A DNA stretch of 43,985 nucleotides from an uncultured beta proteobacterium (GTDB lineage: Bacteria; Pseudomonadota; Gammaproteobacteria; Burkholderiales; SG8-41). The stretch lies in NCBI GenBank assembly GCA_903933915.1, contig CAIZLW010000210.1:1-43985 (forward strand). The letters are read 5' to 3'. A program made the position numbers and the translations under genes. Below are positions 7,443 through 16,679 of the stretch, one piece after another. The notes beneath the pieces are model-generated. The model saw only the letters and a program-made list of their open reading frames with translations, did no database searches and was not told the DNA's origin. The stretch's first letter is position 1; every line of letters begins with the position of its first letter.

Positions 7443-9425
7443 GTTACATTGCCCCCTAAGCCCATGTTGCTGAACCAGGCGCTGCAAACCGGGGGCGCAG
7501 CCTTGCAGCGCGGCGACTGGAACGCGGCGCTGGAATACGGCCGTATCGCGGCGGCGCTGGCGCCGGGACATGCCGGCGCGCGCAGTCTGCTCGGCCTGGC
7601 CTTGTTGCAACTGGGCCAGATCACTGCGGCCATCGCTGAACTCGAACTCGCCGCGGCACATGACAAACACAATGCCGGACTGCTCGGTAATCTGGCCCAG
7701 GCTTACGCCGCAGACGGGCGACACGCGGATGCGCACCAGAGCTTTCGCCGTGCGCAACGCATCGCTCCCGCGCACTGGCCCTATGCACTGGGCGCCGCCA
7801 TCGCCCTCGCGCAACTGGGCAAGGCGGTGGCAGCGGAACCTTTGCTGCAACGGCTCGCCGCTCGCCATTCGCAGCAGGCAACGCTCTGGTACAACCTCGG
7901 CAATGTTCAGCTCCAGCTCGGCAAACCGGCCGATGCCGAACAGAGTTTTCATGCGGCACTGCGGCTTGCACCCGACGACGCCGACACCCGCCTCAGCCTG
8001 GGTTCCGCCCTGCATCAGCAATCGCGGTTTTCCGCGGCCGAGTCGGCATACCGTGAATGCATCACCCTGCAGCCGGAGTGGATCGCGCCGCGGCTGAACC
8101 TGATCTCGGTGCTGATCGACGACGGCCGCTTTGATGCAGCCGAAGCGGAATGCCATTCGCTGCTGGAACGCGCACCCGATCTGGCAGAAGCGCATCGCTT
8201 TCTCGGCGCGGCGCTCGGCCACCAGGGCAAGCAACGGCAGGCCCTCGCCGAGTACCGGCGCGCGGTGGAATGCGCGCCCGATGAGGCCCTGTCGCGGCGT
8301 TGCCTGGGTGGCGCGCTGGCGGAGTGCGGCCAGCTGCACGCCGCACTGCGCGTGTTGGCGCAAGCGGAAGCGCTGGAACCGGATACGGTCGCCATGCAGC
8401 AGCTGCGCAGTATGGTTGAACTGGCCCACGGCCTGTTCAGCGACGGCTGGTCGGCCTACCGCCAGCGACCGGCCTACCTGTTGTTGTCGAAAAAGTGGGC
8501 CAATGCCGCCATCACCCAGACACTGCCGGATACTCTTGCCGGCAAACAGCTGCTGATACGCCGCGAGCAGGGCATCGGCGATGAATTGTTCTTCCTGCGC
8601 CAGTTGCCGCTGCTGCAGGCGCGTGGCGCACGCATCACGGTGTACGCCAGCGCAAAGATCGCTGAGCTGATTCGCCGTGCGAACATTGCCGATGCAGTGG
8701 TTGCCGACACCGAACCGCCGCCGGGCGGCGCCGATCTGCAGATCTTCTGCGGCGACCTGCCGCATGCGCTGCAACCCTGTCCGTCATCGCCGCGACCGCG
8801 GCAGGACCTGCCCTGCGCATTGCGTGACTATCCGATACGCATCGCCGCCTATTTTCCGCTGCCGGCACCGACGCTGCGCATCCCTGCGCTACCCGACGCC
8901 ACCTCGCGCATGCGGCTACGCCTGCGTGAACTGGGCGCGCCACCTTATCTGGGCATTACCTGGCGCGCCGGCACCGCAGGCCGTGATCAACGCGGCGCCG
9001 ACTGGGGGCTGACCAAGGAAGTGCCGTTGCAACAACTCGGTGCGACGCTGCGGCCGGTCAACGGCACGCTGATTGCCCTGCAGCGGCTGCCGGCTGCCGG
9101 AGAAATCGACGCGCTCGCCGCGGCCTGCGGCCGGCCCATCGCCGATTTCACGGCCCTCAATGAATCACTCGAAGACATGCTGGCCCTGCTGGAACTGCTC
9201 GACGACTACATCGGCGTCAGCAACACCAACATGCATTTGCGCGCGGCGGCAGGCCGCGCAGCGCGTGTGCTGGTGCCGAGTCCGTCGGAATGGCGCTGGA
9301 TGAACCGGGGTAAGCGCTCGCCGTGGTTTCCGCAGTTCAGTATCTACCGCCAGTCACTGAGCGGCGACTGGACGCCGGCGCTGGCGCAGCTGGAACGCGA
9401 TCTCGCAACCACCGCGCAAGCTTGA
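7440..9425 (+). CDS. TPR protein with C-terminal glycosyltransferase-like domain
   Basis: 661 residues. Residues about 5-330 are tetratricopeptide repeats (for example GDWNAALEYGRIAAALAPGH and LWYNLGNVQLQLGKPADAEQ). The C-terminal part, from KQLLIRREQGIGDELFFLRQL (about 360), resembles heptosyltransferase-like domains found fused to TPRs, with the conserved EQGIGDE step and a final SPWFPQFSIYRQ-GDW segment. The same ending occurs in the two paralogues at 10195 and 12957. In this copy the expected THLAGA-like segment reads NTNMHLRAAAG. The start codon has no Shine-Dalgarno sequence and directly follows the AT-rich motif. The role in protein glycosylation is inferred from the fold and the neighbours. 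Confidence 0.8.
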   Translation: MVTLPPKPMLLNQALQTGGAALQRGDWNAALEYGRIAAALAPGHAGARSLLGLALLQLGQITAAIAELELAAAHDKHNAGLLGNLAQAYAADGRHADAHQSFRRAQRIAPAHWPYALGAAIALAQLGKAVAAEPLLQRLAARHSQQATLWYNLGNVQLQLGKPADAEQSFHAALRLAPDDADTRLSLGSALHQQSRFSAAESAYRECITLQPEWIAPRLNLISVLIDDGRFDAAEAECHSLLERAPDLAEAHRFLGAALGHQGKQRQALAEYRRAVECAPDEALSRRCLGGALAECGQLHAALRVLAQAEALEPDTVAMQQLRSMVELAHGLFSDGWSAYRQRPAYLLLSKKWANAAITQTLPDTLAGKQLLIRREQGIGDELFFLRQLPLLQARGARITVYASAKIAELIRRANIADAVVADTEPPPGGADLQIFCGDLPHALQPCPSSPRPRQDLPCALRDYPIRIAAYFPLPAPTLRIPALPDATSRMRLRLRELGAPPYLGITWRAGTAGRDQRGADWGLTKEVPLQQLGATLRPVNGTLIALQRLPAAGEIDALAAACGRPIADFTALNESLEDMLALLELLDDYIGVSNTNMHLRAAAGRAARVLVPSPSEWRWMNRGKRSPWFPQFSIYRQSLSGDWTPALAQLERDLATTAQA

Positions 9426-9549
9426 TGGGAAAAACGCACCGGATAAATCCGTCATCCCCGGAAAAGCCTACACGACGGTTGTTACCGGCGGCACGGCCCC
9501 CGCTTTTTGGAGTACGCTAAGTGCTCGCACCTGTAACGGATATTGATTC

Positions 9550-10041
9550 TTGAACAAGCAGAAATCGCGTGAATGCCAACCCTGCACCGCCTGCTGCGAC
9601 GGCTGGCTGCAAATCGTTGTCGAAGGCAAACCGGTCTATCCCGGCAAGCCCTGCCATCACAGCACCGGTTCCGGCTGCAACGATTACGCCAACCGCCCGG
9701 TCGATCCCTGCCAGCAGTTCATCTGCGGCTGGCGCATGGACGACAGTCCGCTGCCCGATTGGATGAAGCCGAGCAATGCCAAGGTCGTCGTGCTGTTCAA
9801 CCAGACTCAATGGCGCGGCATGCCGGTCGATGTCGCAGTACCCGTCGGCCGGCGCATCCCGCCGCGGGCATTGAACTGGCTGCAGCAGTTCGCACAAACC
9901 CGGCAGCGCGGACTGTTGTATTCGGAGCAGATAGTTGAGAACGGCCAATTCAGCAACCGCCAGGCAGCGCATGTTTATGGCCCGCCCGAATTCCAGCAGG
10001 AAATGGCCCAGCGCATGCAAAGCGGCCTGCCACTGTGGTAG
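9550..10041 (+). CDS. Cysteine-rich YkgJ-like (CxxCC) protein
   Basis: 163 residues. The N-terminus has CQPCTACCDGW, then CHH, GCNDY and DPCQQFICGW. This cysteine spacing fits the YkgJ-type putative zinc or iron-sulfur cluster family (CxxCxxCC with later C and CxxF-C). The remaining 90 residues are unremarkable and end in GLPLW. The frame opens with a TTG at 9550 and a weak ribosome site, so the exact start is uncertain. It sits between two TPR-glycosyltransferase genes on the same strand. Its activity is not known to me. Confidence 0.75.
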   Translation: MNKQKSRECQPCTACCDGWLQIVVEGKPVYPGKPCHHSTGSGCNDYANRPVDPCQQFICGWRMDDSPLPDWMKPSNAKVVVLFNQTQWRGMPVDVAVPVGRRIPPRALNWLQQFAQTRQRGLLYSEQIVENGQFSNRQAAHVYGPPEFQQEMAQRMQSGLPLW

Positions 10042-10194
10042 TGCTGAACAACCCCACCGGGTTGCAGCCTGCAGATCGCCGCGGCGAAACTGCGTCTGAT
10101 ACAGGCGCAGCACGCAATGGCCGCCAGCTGATCGCCCGTACGCCATGCACCCGGAACACCGGCGTGTGCATATGATTGCAGCGCCGGGGCGGCG

Positions 10195-11871
10195 ATGAGC
10201 GGAGGAATCGGGGACGCGGCCGCCGCCTATCAGAATGGCGATTGGACTGCCGCCAGGCACCTGTGCGGGCAAATCCTCGAAAAAAAACCCGGTGATGCCG
10301 ATGCCCTGCATCTGCTGGGGCTTATTGCAGCGCAATCGGGAGAAAAAGAAAATGCCGTGCACCTGCTCCGTCGCGCATTGGACCTGAAACCCGGGGACCC
10401 GATTCTTCATGTGAACCTAGCCAATGCACTGGGTGAAATCCGGGAATATGCACAAGCCAGAGTTAATTATGAGCGGGCATTGGCACTGGCGCCCGGCCAT
10501 GCAGCAGCCCATGTCGGTCTTGGCCATGTGTTGGCGGAACTCGGGCAACCCGGCCTGGCTGAAGAAAATTACAAAACGGCGATCGACAAAAATCCGCATA
10601 ACGCCGACCTCCATTACAACTATGCCAATTTATTGAGCGATTCGGGCCGATGGCATGAGGCGGTGGATCACTACGAGCAGGCCATAGCCCTGCGGCCTGA
10701 ATTTGTCGAGGCTTTTAATAATTACGGGATGGCGCTGGCTGATCTGGAGCGCTACGAAACGGCCATTGCTGCTTACCGGCGGGCCATCGCGCTTGATGCT
10801 GAATTTGCGGATGCGCACAATAATCTCGGCATCGCGCTGGCTGCCACCAGAAACTACGCAGGGGCTGTTTCTGCCTACCAAAAAGCAATCGCAATATCGC
10901 CGGATTATGTCGATGCCAACTGGAATCTTGCCTTATGCCAACTGGTGCTGGGCGACTTTGCCCGGGGCTGGAAGGGCTTTGAGTGGCGCTGGAAGCATCC
11001 TTCGTTTGACAAATTCTGGAGAGATTTTCCCCAACCGTACTGGCTCGGCCAGCAGGACCTGACGGGCAAAACCATACTGCTGCACTCCGAGCAGGGACTG
11101 GGCGACACGCTGCAGTTCTGCAGATACGCCAGGCTGCTGGCTGCCAGGTCTGCCCGCGTGATCATGGAGGTTCAGCCATCCCTGGCTGCGCTGTTGTCCG
11201 GGCTTGAAGGCGCAGCCCGGGTTATACCCAGAGGCGGCGAGCTGCCGGCCTTCGATTTCCATTGCTCGATGATGAGCCTGCCACTGGCATTTGCAACGGA
11301 CCTCAACACCATCCCCGCCGACGTTCCCTACCTCCGCAGCAGCACCGGGGCTTGCGCAACATGGAAGGGCCGGTTGGGCGCCAAAACCAAACCCCGGATC
11401 GGCATCGTGTGGAGTGGCAATCCTGCGCAAAGCAACGACAGGAATCGCAGCATGCTTTTTTCCCAGATACTGCCGTTGATCGACTCGTCATTCGAATGGA
11501 TCAGTTTGCAAAAGGGCGTGCGGGAAACCGACGCTGCATTGTTGAAGTCCCGTGCGGACGTACGTCACTTAGGCGATGACCTGGAGGATTTTGCCGACAC
11601 CGCGGGATTGGTGGATAACCTGGATCTGGTGATCTCGGCATGCACCAGCGTTGCCCATCTGGCGGGCGCCATGGGCAAACCGGTCTGGATTCTGTTGCCC
11701 TACAACGCCGACTGGCGCTGGCTGCTGGACCGGGAAGACAGTCCCTGGTATCCCGACGCAAGATTATTTCGACAGCCGGCGATCGGCGATTGGGCGGGCG
11801 TCATGGTCAACGTGATCGCAGGGCTAAGGGCGCATTTTGGCGATGCTCCTCCCAGTACCACTGGCAATTAG
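10195..11871 (+). CDS. TPR protein with C-terminal glycosyltransferase-like domain
   Basis: 558 residues. About 250 residues of canonical TPRs (LHYNYANLLSDSGRWHEA, FVEAFNNYGMALADLERYE, FADAHNNLGIALAATRNY) are followed by a heptosyltransferase-like half. That half carries HSEQGLGDTLQFCRYA, RIGIVWSGNPAQSNDRNR, VISACTSVAHLAGAMGKPVW and the ending SPWYPDARLFRQP-IGDW. These motifs are complete here, so this is the most canonical of the three paralogues. Base composition is slightly less GC-rich than in its neighbours. It is followed by a MITE-like insertion 16 bp after the stop codon. It is predicted to transfer a sugar to a protein bound through the TPR superhelix (inference). Confidence 0.85.
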   Translation: MSGGIGDAAAAYQNGDWTAARHLCGQILEKKPGDADALHLLGLIAAQSGEKENAVHLLRRALDLKPGDPILHVNLANALGEIREYAQARVNYERALALAPGHAAAHVGLGHVLAELGQPGLAEENYKTAIDKNPHNADLHYNYANLLSDSGRWHEAVDHYEQAIALRPEFVEAFNNYGMALADLERYETAIAAYRRAIALDAEFADAHNNLGIALAATRNYAGAVSAYQKAIAISPDYVDANWNLALCQLVLGDFARGWKGFEWRWKHPSFDKFWRDFPQPYWLGQQDLTGKTILLHSEQGLGDTLQFCRYARLLAARSARVIMEVQPSLAALLSGLEGAARVIPRGGELPAFDFHCSMMSLPLAFATDLNTIPADVPYLRSSTGACATWKGRLGAKTKPRIGIVWSGNPAQSNDRNRSMLFSQILPLIDSSFEWISLQKGVRETDAALLKSRADVRHLGDDLEDFADTAGLVDNLDLVISACTSVAHLAGAMGKPVWILLPYNADWRWLLDREDSPWYPDARLFRQPAIGDWAGVMVNVIAGLRAHFGDAPPSTTGN

Positions 11872-11887
11872 TCAAAAAACGGACTAA

Positions 11888-12055
11888 CAGTCTGTTGAAA
11901 AAGCGATGTGCGAGCGCGTGGGGAGCCCCCCGAGGAGACTCCCTTCGAGGCGCCTGGCGACCAAGCGCACACGCGTGCAAGCCTTTGATTTAACGAGAGT
12001 CGAAAAATCTTGTGCGACAGCGAAGAGCATCAATTTCGAGAATTTCAACAAACTG
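11888..12055. mobile_element. 168-bp MITE-like non-autonomous element
   Basis: The ends CAGTCTGTTGAAA (11888-11900) and TTTCAACAAACTG (12043-12055) are inverted repeats matching at 12 of 13 positions. Both are flanked by the tetranucleotide CTAA (11884-11887 and 12056-12059), consistent with a target-site duplication. CTAA fits the YTAR target reported for the IS5 group, but the parent family is an inference. No transposase reading frame is present. The rest of the gap (11872-12230) holds no gene. Confidence 0.65.
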
Positions 12056-12210
12056 CTAAGGCATTGTTTGTTGCACCGAAGAATCATCAATTTATTTACT
12101 GCATTCGCGCATGAAATACATTACGCACACCCGGGAAATTCCCGAACTTGATATTGCGCAAATGGAATGACGCCGGAGTCATGCTAAGCTTGCGCAGTAA
12201 CTCCACCGAA

Positions 12211-12233
12211 TTCAATAAAATCAAAGACTTATG
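12211..12233 (+). repeat. AT-rich dispersed motif, site G, ending in a start codon
   Basis: TCAATAAAATCAAAGACTTA followed by TG (12212-12233) matches site D on the other strand at all but a few positions. The closing ATG is the start codon of the glycosyltransferase gene at 12231. No Shine-Dalgarno sequence is visible. Confidence 0.65.
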
Positions 12234-12914
12234 ATCAATATCTATATCGGTTACGACGGTCGCGAAGCGGCGGCCTTCAATGTGCTGGCGTACAGCATCC
12301 ATCGCCGCGCCTCCGCGCCGGTCACCATCGCGCCGGTGATGCTGTCGCAACTGCAGGGCGTATTCCATCGTCAACGACACCCCTTGCAGTCGACGGACTT
12401 TTCGTTTTCGCGTTTCCTGACGCCGTATCTGTCGGACTACGCCGGCTGGTCGATTTTCATGGACTGCGACATGCTGGTACTCGACGACATCGCCAGACTG
12501 TGGGCGCTGCGCGATGATCGTTACGCGGTGATGGTCGTCAAGCACGACCATGTGCCGACCGAAGACCGCAAATTCCTCAACGAACCGCAGACCAAATACG
12601 AAAAGAAAAACTGGTCGAGCGTGATGCTGTTCAACAACGCACGCTGCCGTGCATTGACGCCGGAATTCGTCAACACCGCATCGGGGCTCGAACTGCACCA
12701 GTTCAAATGGCTGGGCGACGACGGGCTGATCGGCGCGCTGCCGCCGCAGTGGAATCACCTGGTCGCCTACGACCCGCCGCGCAAGGATGCCGCGCTGGTG
12801 CACTACACGCTGGGCGGCCCGTACTTCGACAAATACCGCGACTGCGAGTACTCCAGTGAGTGGCTTGCCGAGCGCGACGCCATGCTGCATGCCGGCACCC
12901 AGGCGCTGGGCTGA
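12231..12914 (+). CDS. GT-A type glycosyltransferase (GT8-like)
   Basis: 227 residues. It starts with INIYIGYDGREAAAFNVL, the first strand of a GT-A nucleotide-sugar binding fold. A DxD motif follows at FMDCDMLVLDD (Asp78 and Asp80), which would bind the metal and sugar-nucleotide phosphates. Further on are WSSVMLFNN and ALVHYTLGGPYFDKY, a pattern seen in GT8-like and related uncharacterised glycosyltransferases. There is no signal peptide or membrane segment. It lies 42 bp upstream of another TPR-glycosyltransferase gene and is probably cotranscribed. Donor and acceptor are unknown. Confidence 0.8.
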   Translation: MINIYIGYDGREAAAFNVLAYSIHRRASAPVTIAPVMLSQLQGVFHRQRHPLQSTDFSFSRFLTPYLSDYAGWSIFMDCDMLVLDDIARLWALRDDRYAVMVVKHDHVPTEDRKFLNEPQTKYEKKNWSSVMLFNNARCRALTPEFVNTASGLELHQFKWLGDDGLIGALPPQWNHLVAYDPPRKDAALVHYTLGGPYFDKYRDCEYSSEWLAERDAMLHAGTQALG

Positions 12915-12956
12915 GCGGCCCGGACGAGCCTGGTTGCCGCCCCTGCGCTGGAGGTC

Positions 12957-14666
12957 ATGAGACAAGTGCCGTCGTCGCGTCATTCCATCGCCCAATTGCT
13001 GCAGCAGGGACAGGCGCATCACCAGCAGGGACAATGGGACCTGGCGGCAGCCCGTTACCGGGAAATCATCGACCGTCAGCCGCGCAGTTTCGAGGCCCTG
13101 CATTTGCTCGGTTTGCTGGCCTTGCAGACCGGCGACGCCGCGAATGCGGTGACCTGGCTGCAACGCGCCGCCAGGGTCAACCCCGCCGACGCCGCCACGC
13201 AATCGCTGATCGGCGTTGCTCTGCAGAGTAGCGGCCAACCGGCAGCCTCCATCGAATTTTTTGAGCGTGCGGCGCGTCTGCAGCCGAAGAATGCGGAATT
13301 CCATTACAACCTGGGCAAAGCATTGCGCGGTGCCGACCGCAATGATGAGGCACGTGCCAGTTACCTGGCGGCACTGCGCCTGAAGCCGGATTATCCGGAA
13401 GCACTCAACAATCTCAGCGAAACCCTGATGTCGCTGGACCTGCCGGCAGACGCGCTGAAGGCGGCCGACGACGCGCTGCGCCTGAAGCCGGAATATGCCG
13501 AAGCGTGGAGCAATCGCGGCGCGGCGCTGATCGGACTCCGCCAGTCCCATAAAGCGCTTGATGCGCTGAACCATGCGCTGGCACTCCGGCCCAATCTGCA
13601 GAAAGCCCTGGCCAACCGCGGTTCGGTTTTGCTCGGTCTCAACCGTTTTGCCGAGGCCCGCGCGGATTTCGAGAATGCGCTTGCCATGGCCCCTGATGAA
13701 CCGCTGATGCAGTGGAATCTCGCGATGTGTCAGCTGCTGACCGGGGATTTTGCCGCAGGCTGGTCGCGGTATGACGCACGTTGGAGCATGGCCCTCAAGG
13801 GGTTGCATCCCCAATTCAGGCAACCAGAGTGGGACGGCCAGCCCACCGAACGGCGCGTGCTGGTGTGGGGCGAGCAGGGCCTCGGCGACCAGATCCTGTT
13901 CACTTCCATGTTCGCCGACACCGCGCTACACACGCGCCATGTGCGCTTTGCGGTGGCACCCCGCCTGCTGACGCTGTACCGGCGATCGTTCGATGGATTG
14001 CAGTTTTGCGCGCCCGAGGAAGCAGCGGCTGACCAGGCCTTTGATGCCTACATCTGCATGGGCGATCTGGGGCAGATTTTCCGGCCCCGGACTGAGGATT
14101 TTCTCGCCCATCGCAAGGCCTATCTGCGGGCGGACGCATCGCGCACCCGCGAACTCAGGCAGCGGATCGCGCAACCCGGCAAGCCGGTATGCGGCTTGTC
14201 CTGGTCCAGCAAGAACAAGGATGTCGGCCGGGAAAAAAGCATTTCGCTGGCAGACCTCTCGCGCGCATTTTCCGGGCTCGATGTTTCCTACATCGACCTG
14301 CAATATGGCGACACCGCGGCGGAACGCGCCGAAGTGCTGAAACAGGGCGGCATTGCGGTTGAGCGCTTACCGGATGTCGATACCTTCAACGACATTGATG
14401 ATTTGGCTGCACTGGTCGAGGCCTGCGATGTCATCGTCACCATCAGCAACACCACCGCGCACCTCGCCGGCGCTCTGGGCAAAAAGGTTTTCCTGATGCT
14501 GCCGTTTGCGATCGGACGCTTTTGGTGCTGGCAGGCCGATCGCAGCGATGCGCTGTGGTATCCGGACGTGCGGATTTTCCGGCAACCGGCAGAAGGCGAC
14601 TGGACGAGCGTAATCCGGGAAGTGCGTGACGCGCTGGCGGCACTGCCGCGGCCGGACGACGCGTAA
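12957..14666 (+). CDS. TPR protein with C-terminal glycosyltransferase-like domain
   Basis: 569 residues. TPRs occupy about 10-270 (AAARYREIIDRQPRSFEALH, AEFHYNLGKALRGADRNDEA, YAEAWSNRGAALIGL). The C-terminal half has LVWGEQGLGDQILFTSM, CGLSWSSKNKDVGREKSI, IVTISNTTAHLAGALGKKVF and the ending ALWYPDVRIFRQP-EGDW. It belongs with the genes at 7440 and 10195. TPR-linked domains of this kind are associated with protein glycosylation in proteobacteria, and that role is inferred here. The ATG is preceded by GGAGG. The gene converges on the aldo/keto reductase gene with only 19 bp between stops and no obvious terminator. Confidence 0.85.
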   Translation: MRQVPSSRHSIAQLLQQGQAHHQQGQWDLAAARYREIIDRQPRSFEALHLLGLLALQTGDAANAVTWLQRAARVNPADAATQSLIGVALQSSGQPAASIEFFERAARLQPKNAEFHYNLGKALRGADRNDEARASYLAALRLKPDYPEALNNLSETLMSLDLPADALKAADDALRLKPEYAEAWSNRGAALIGLRQSHKALDALNHALALRPNLQKALANRGSVLLGLNRFAEARADFENALAMAPDEPLMQWNLAMCQLLTGDFAAGWSRYDARWSMALKGLHPQFRQPEWDGQPTERRVLVWGEQGLGDQILFTSMFADTALHTRHVRFAVAPRLLTLYRRSFDGLQFCAPEEAAADQAFDAYICMGDLGQIFRPRTEDFLAHRKAYLRADASRTRELRQRIAQPGKPVCGLSWSSKNKDVGREKSISLADLSRAFSGLDVSYIDLQYGDTAAERAEVLKQGGIAVERLPDVDTFNDIDDLAALVEACDVIVTISNTTAHLAGALGKKVFLMLPFAIGRFWCWQADRSDALWYPDVRIFRQPAEGDWTSVIREVRDALAALPRPDDA

Positions 14667-14685
14667 CGCAGCGGCGACTGCCGCC

Positions 14686-15675
<990 letters not shown>

Positions 15676-15684
15676 TGTTTTCTC

Positions 15685-15747
15685 GGTGAGCGGTGAGCGG
15701 TGAGCGGTGAGCGGTGAGCGGTGAGCGGTGAGCGGTGAGCGGTGAGC
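15685..15747. repeat. Nine perfect tandem copies of GGTGAGC
   Basis: 63 bp of uninterrupted heptamer repeats, read as GCTCACC toward the aldo/keto reductase gene and ending nine bases before its ATG. Degenerate TGCTCAC units continue at about 15795-15815. A change in copy number would shift the spacing or frame upstream of the start. Confidence 0.9.
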
Positions 15748-15875
15748 GGAGGGACTGCGATTCACGGCAGTTGTTCAATTTTACTGCTGCCTGTTTACTG
15801 CTCACTGCTCACTATTTTACGAATCACTGTTCACCCTCCGGGGATCTCTTCCATCGAGCCAGAACCGTCAAAAAT

Positions 15876-16277
15876 CTAAGCTGGCGGAACCTTGACCGGG
15901 GGTTTGAGACCCAGCTTGGTCGCCCGGCGCGCATAACCGCGATCATCAAAGGTCAGCAGCTCGCTGCAAGCCTGACTCGCTGCCAAGTGCAGGGCATCAG
16001 CGAAATCGACTCCGCGCCGGCAGTGACGTAACGCATCCTCGACCTCGTCATGATCTTCGATCGTGACCCCGGGCAAGGCGATGAGGTGCGCCAGGCAGTC
16101 CGCCACCTTGCCGGCCGGCTGCTCGGCCACGGCGCGCAACACCCATTCGAGTTCGAGCATTACGGTTTTAGGCACAAACACGTCGCCAGCAGCGAGAATC
16201 CGCGCGGCGCACTGCGCCTGTGCCGGATCGTCATGCAGGTAGTATCGGGCGAGTATGTTCGTGTCAACGGCGCGCAT
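15876..16277 (-). CDS. PIN-domain toxin (VapC-like)
   Basis: 133 residues with the PIN ribonuclease layout: AVDTNILARYY at the N-terminus with the first catalytic Asp, an acidic residue in VMLELEWVLRA, and GVDFADALHLAAS plus LLTFDD with the remaining acidic residues. PIN toxins cut RNA, often initiator tRNA or rRNA, when freed from the antitoxin. The gene overlaps the upstream antitoxin gene by 14 bp, the standard antitoxin-first order. The target cannot be read from the sequence. Confidence 0.9.
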   Translation of the reverse strand: MRAVDTNILARYYLHDDPAQAQCAARILAAGDVFVPKTVMLELEWVLRAVAEQPAGKVADCLAHLIALPGVTIEDHDEVEDALRHCRRGVDFADALHLAASQACSELLTFDDRGYARRATKLGLKPPVKVPPA

Positions 16278-16527
16278 GCTTGCCGGCTGCTTTCCTCATC
16301 GCTTTACCGCCGTGCATATCCTCGGTCGCGATACGTGGGCCTGTGTATTTGAGAATCGCGGCCCCACCCTCGACGCTCGAACTCGCATGCTTCTTGAGCA
16401 GCTTGAGTCTTGCGCCTCCGCCTTCTATGTCAAATTCGACCTTGCTGCCTGGCGTGATACCGAGGGCCAGCCGCACCCTCTTGGGAATAGTGACTTGCCC
16501 TTTGCTGGTGACCGATACCGCTGCCAT
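16264..16527 (-). CDS. AbrB/MazE-type antitoxin of the VapBC pair
   Basis: 87 residues from the ATG at 16527, which has AAGGAG eight bases upstream. The N-terminus VSVTSKGQVTIPKRVRLALG is the swapped-hairpin AbrB DNA-binding signature. The C-terminal 45 residues are basic and would wrap the toxin. It should repress its own promoter together with the toxin. A TAAAAT -10-like hexamer lies just upstream (around 16560), and a 13-bp perfect inverted repeat lies at 16633-16672. Confidence 0.88.
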   Translation of the reverse strand: MAAVSVTSKGQVTIPKRVRLALGITPGSKVEFDIEGGGARLKLLKKHASSSVEGGAAILKYTGPRIATEDMHGGKAMRKAAGKHARR

Positions 16528-16632
16528 GGGCGCGCTCCTTGAGTAATACCGGGTAAGTATTTTACACGTTTCACGCCCGCCAAGCCATGCCTTCCGCTGC
16601 ATTGCCGCACCATGAACACCATGAATGCAGCA

Positions 16633-16672
16633 TGGTGAGCGGTAACCCGATCACGATCATTACCGCTCACCA
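16633..16672. repeat. Perfect 13-bp inverted repeat
   Basis: TGGTGAGCGGTAA (16633-16645) and TTACCGCTCACCA (16660-16672) form a perfect inverted repeat around a 14-base spacer. It lies eight bases after the FAH-family stop codon and about 105 bp upstream of the antitoxin start. It has no T-run, so it could be an operator, a transcript-end hairpin or a repeat derived from the same GGTGAGC unit as the array at 15685. Confidence 0.75.
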
Positions 16673-16679
16673 CTGACCC

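Noticed and set aside
7416..8774. A long open minus-strand frame opposite the TPR-glycosyltransferase gene
   Set aside because: Antisense shadow with no domain pattern and no ribosome site.
10049..10064. CAACCC-CACC-GGGTTG hairpin after the YkgJ-like gene as a terminator
   Set aside because: Short stem with no following T-run.
12096..13823. A long open minus-strand frame across the GT-A and TPR-glycosyltransferase genes
   Set aside because: It is antisense to two convincing genes with family motifs, has no recognisable domains and arises from the GC-rich codon pattern.
15685..15747. Heptamer array as a CRISPR-like array
   Set aside because: Units are 7 bp, contiguous and without spacers, and no cas genes are near.
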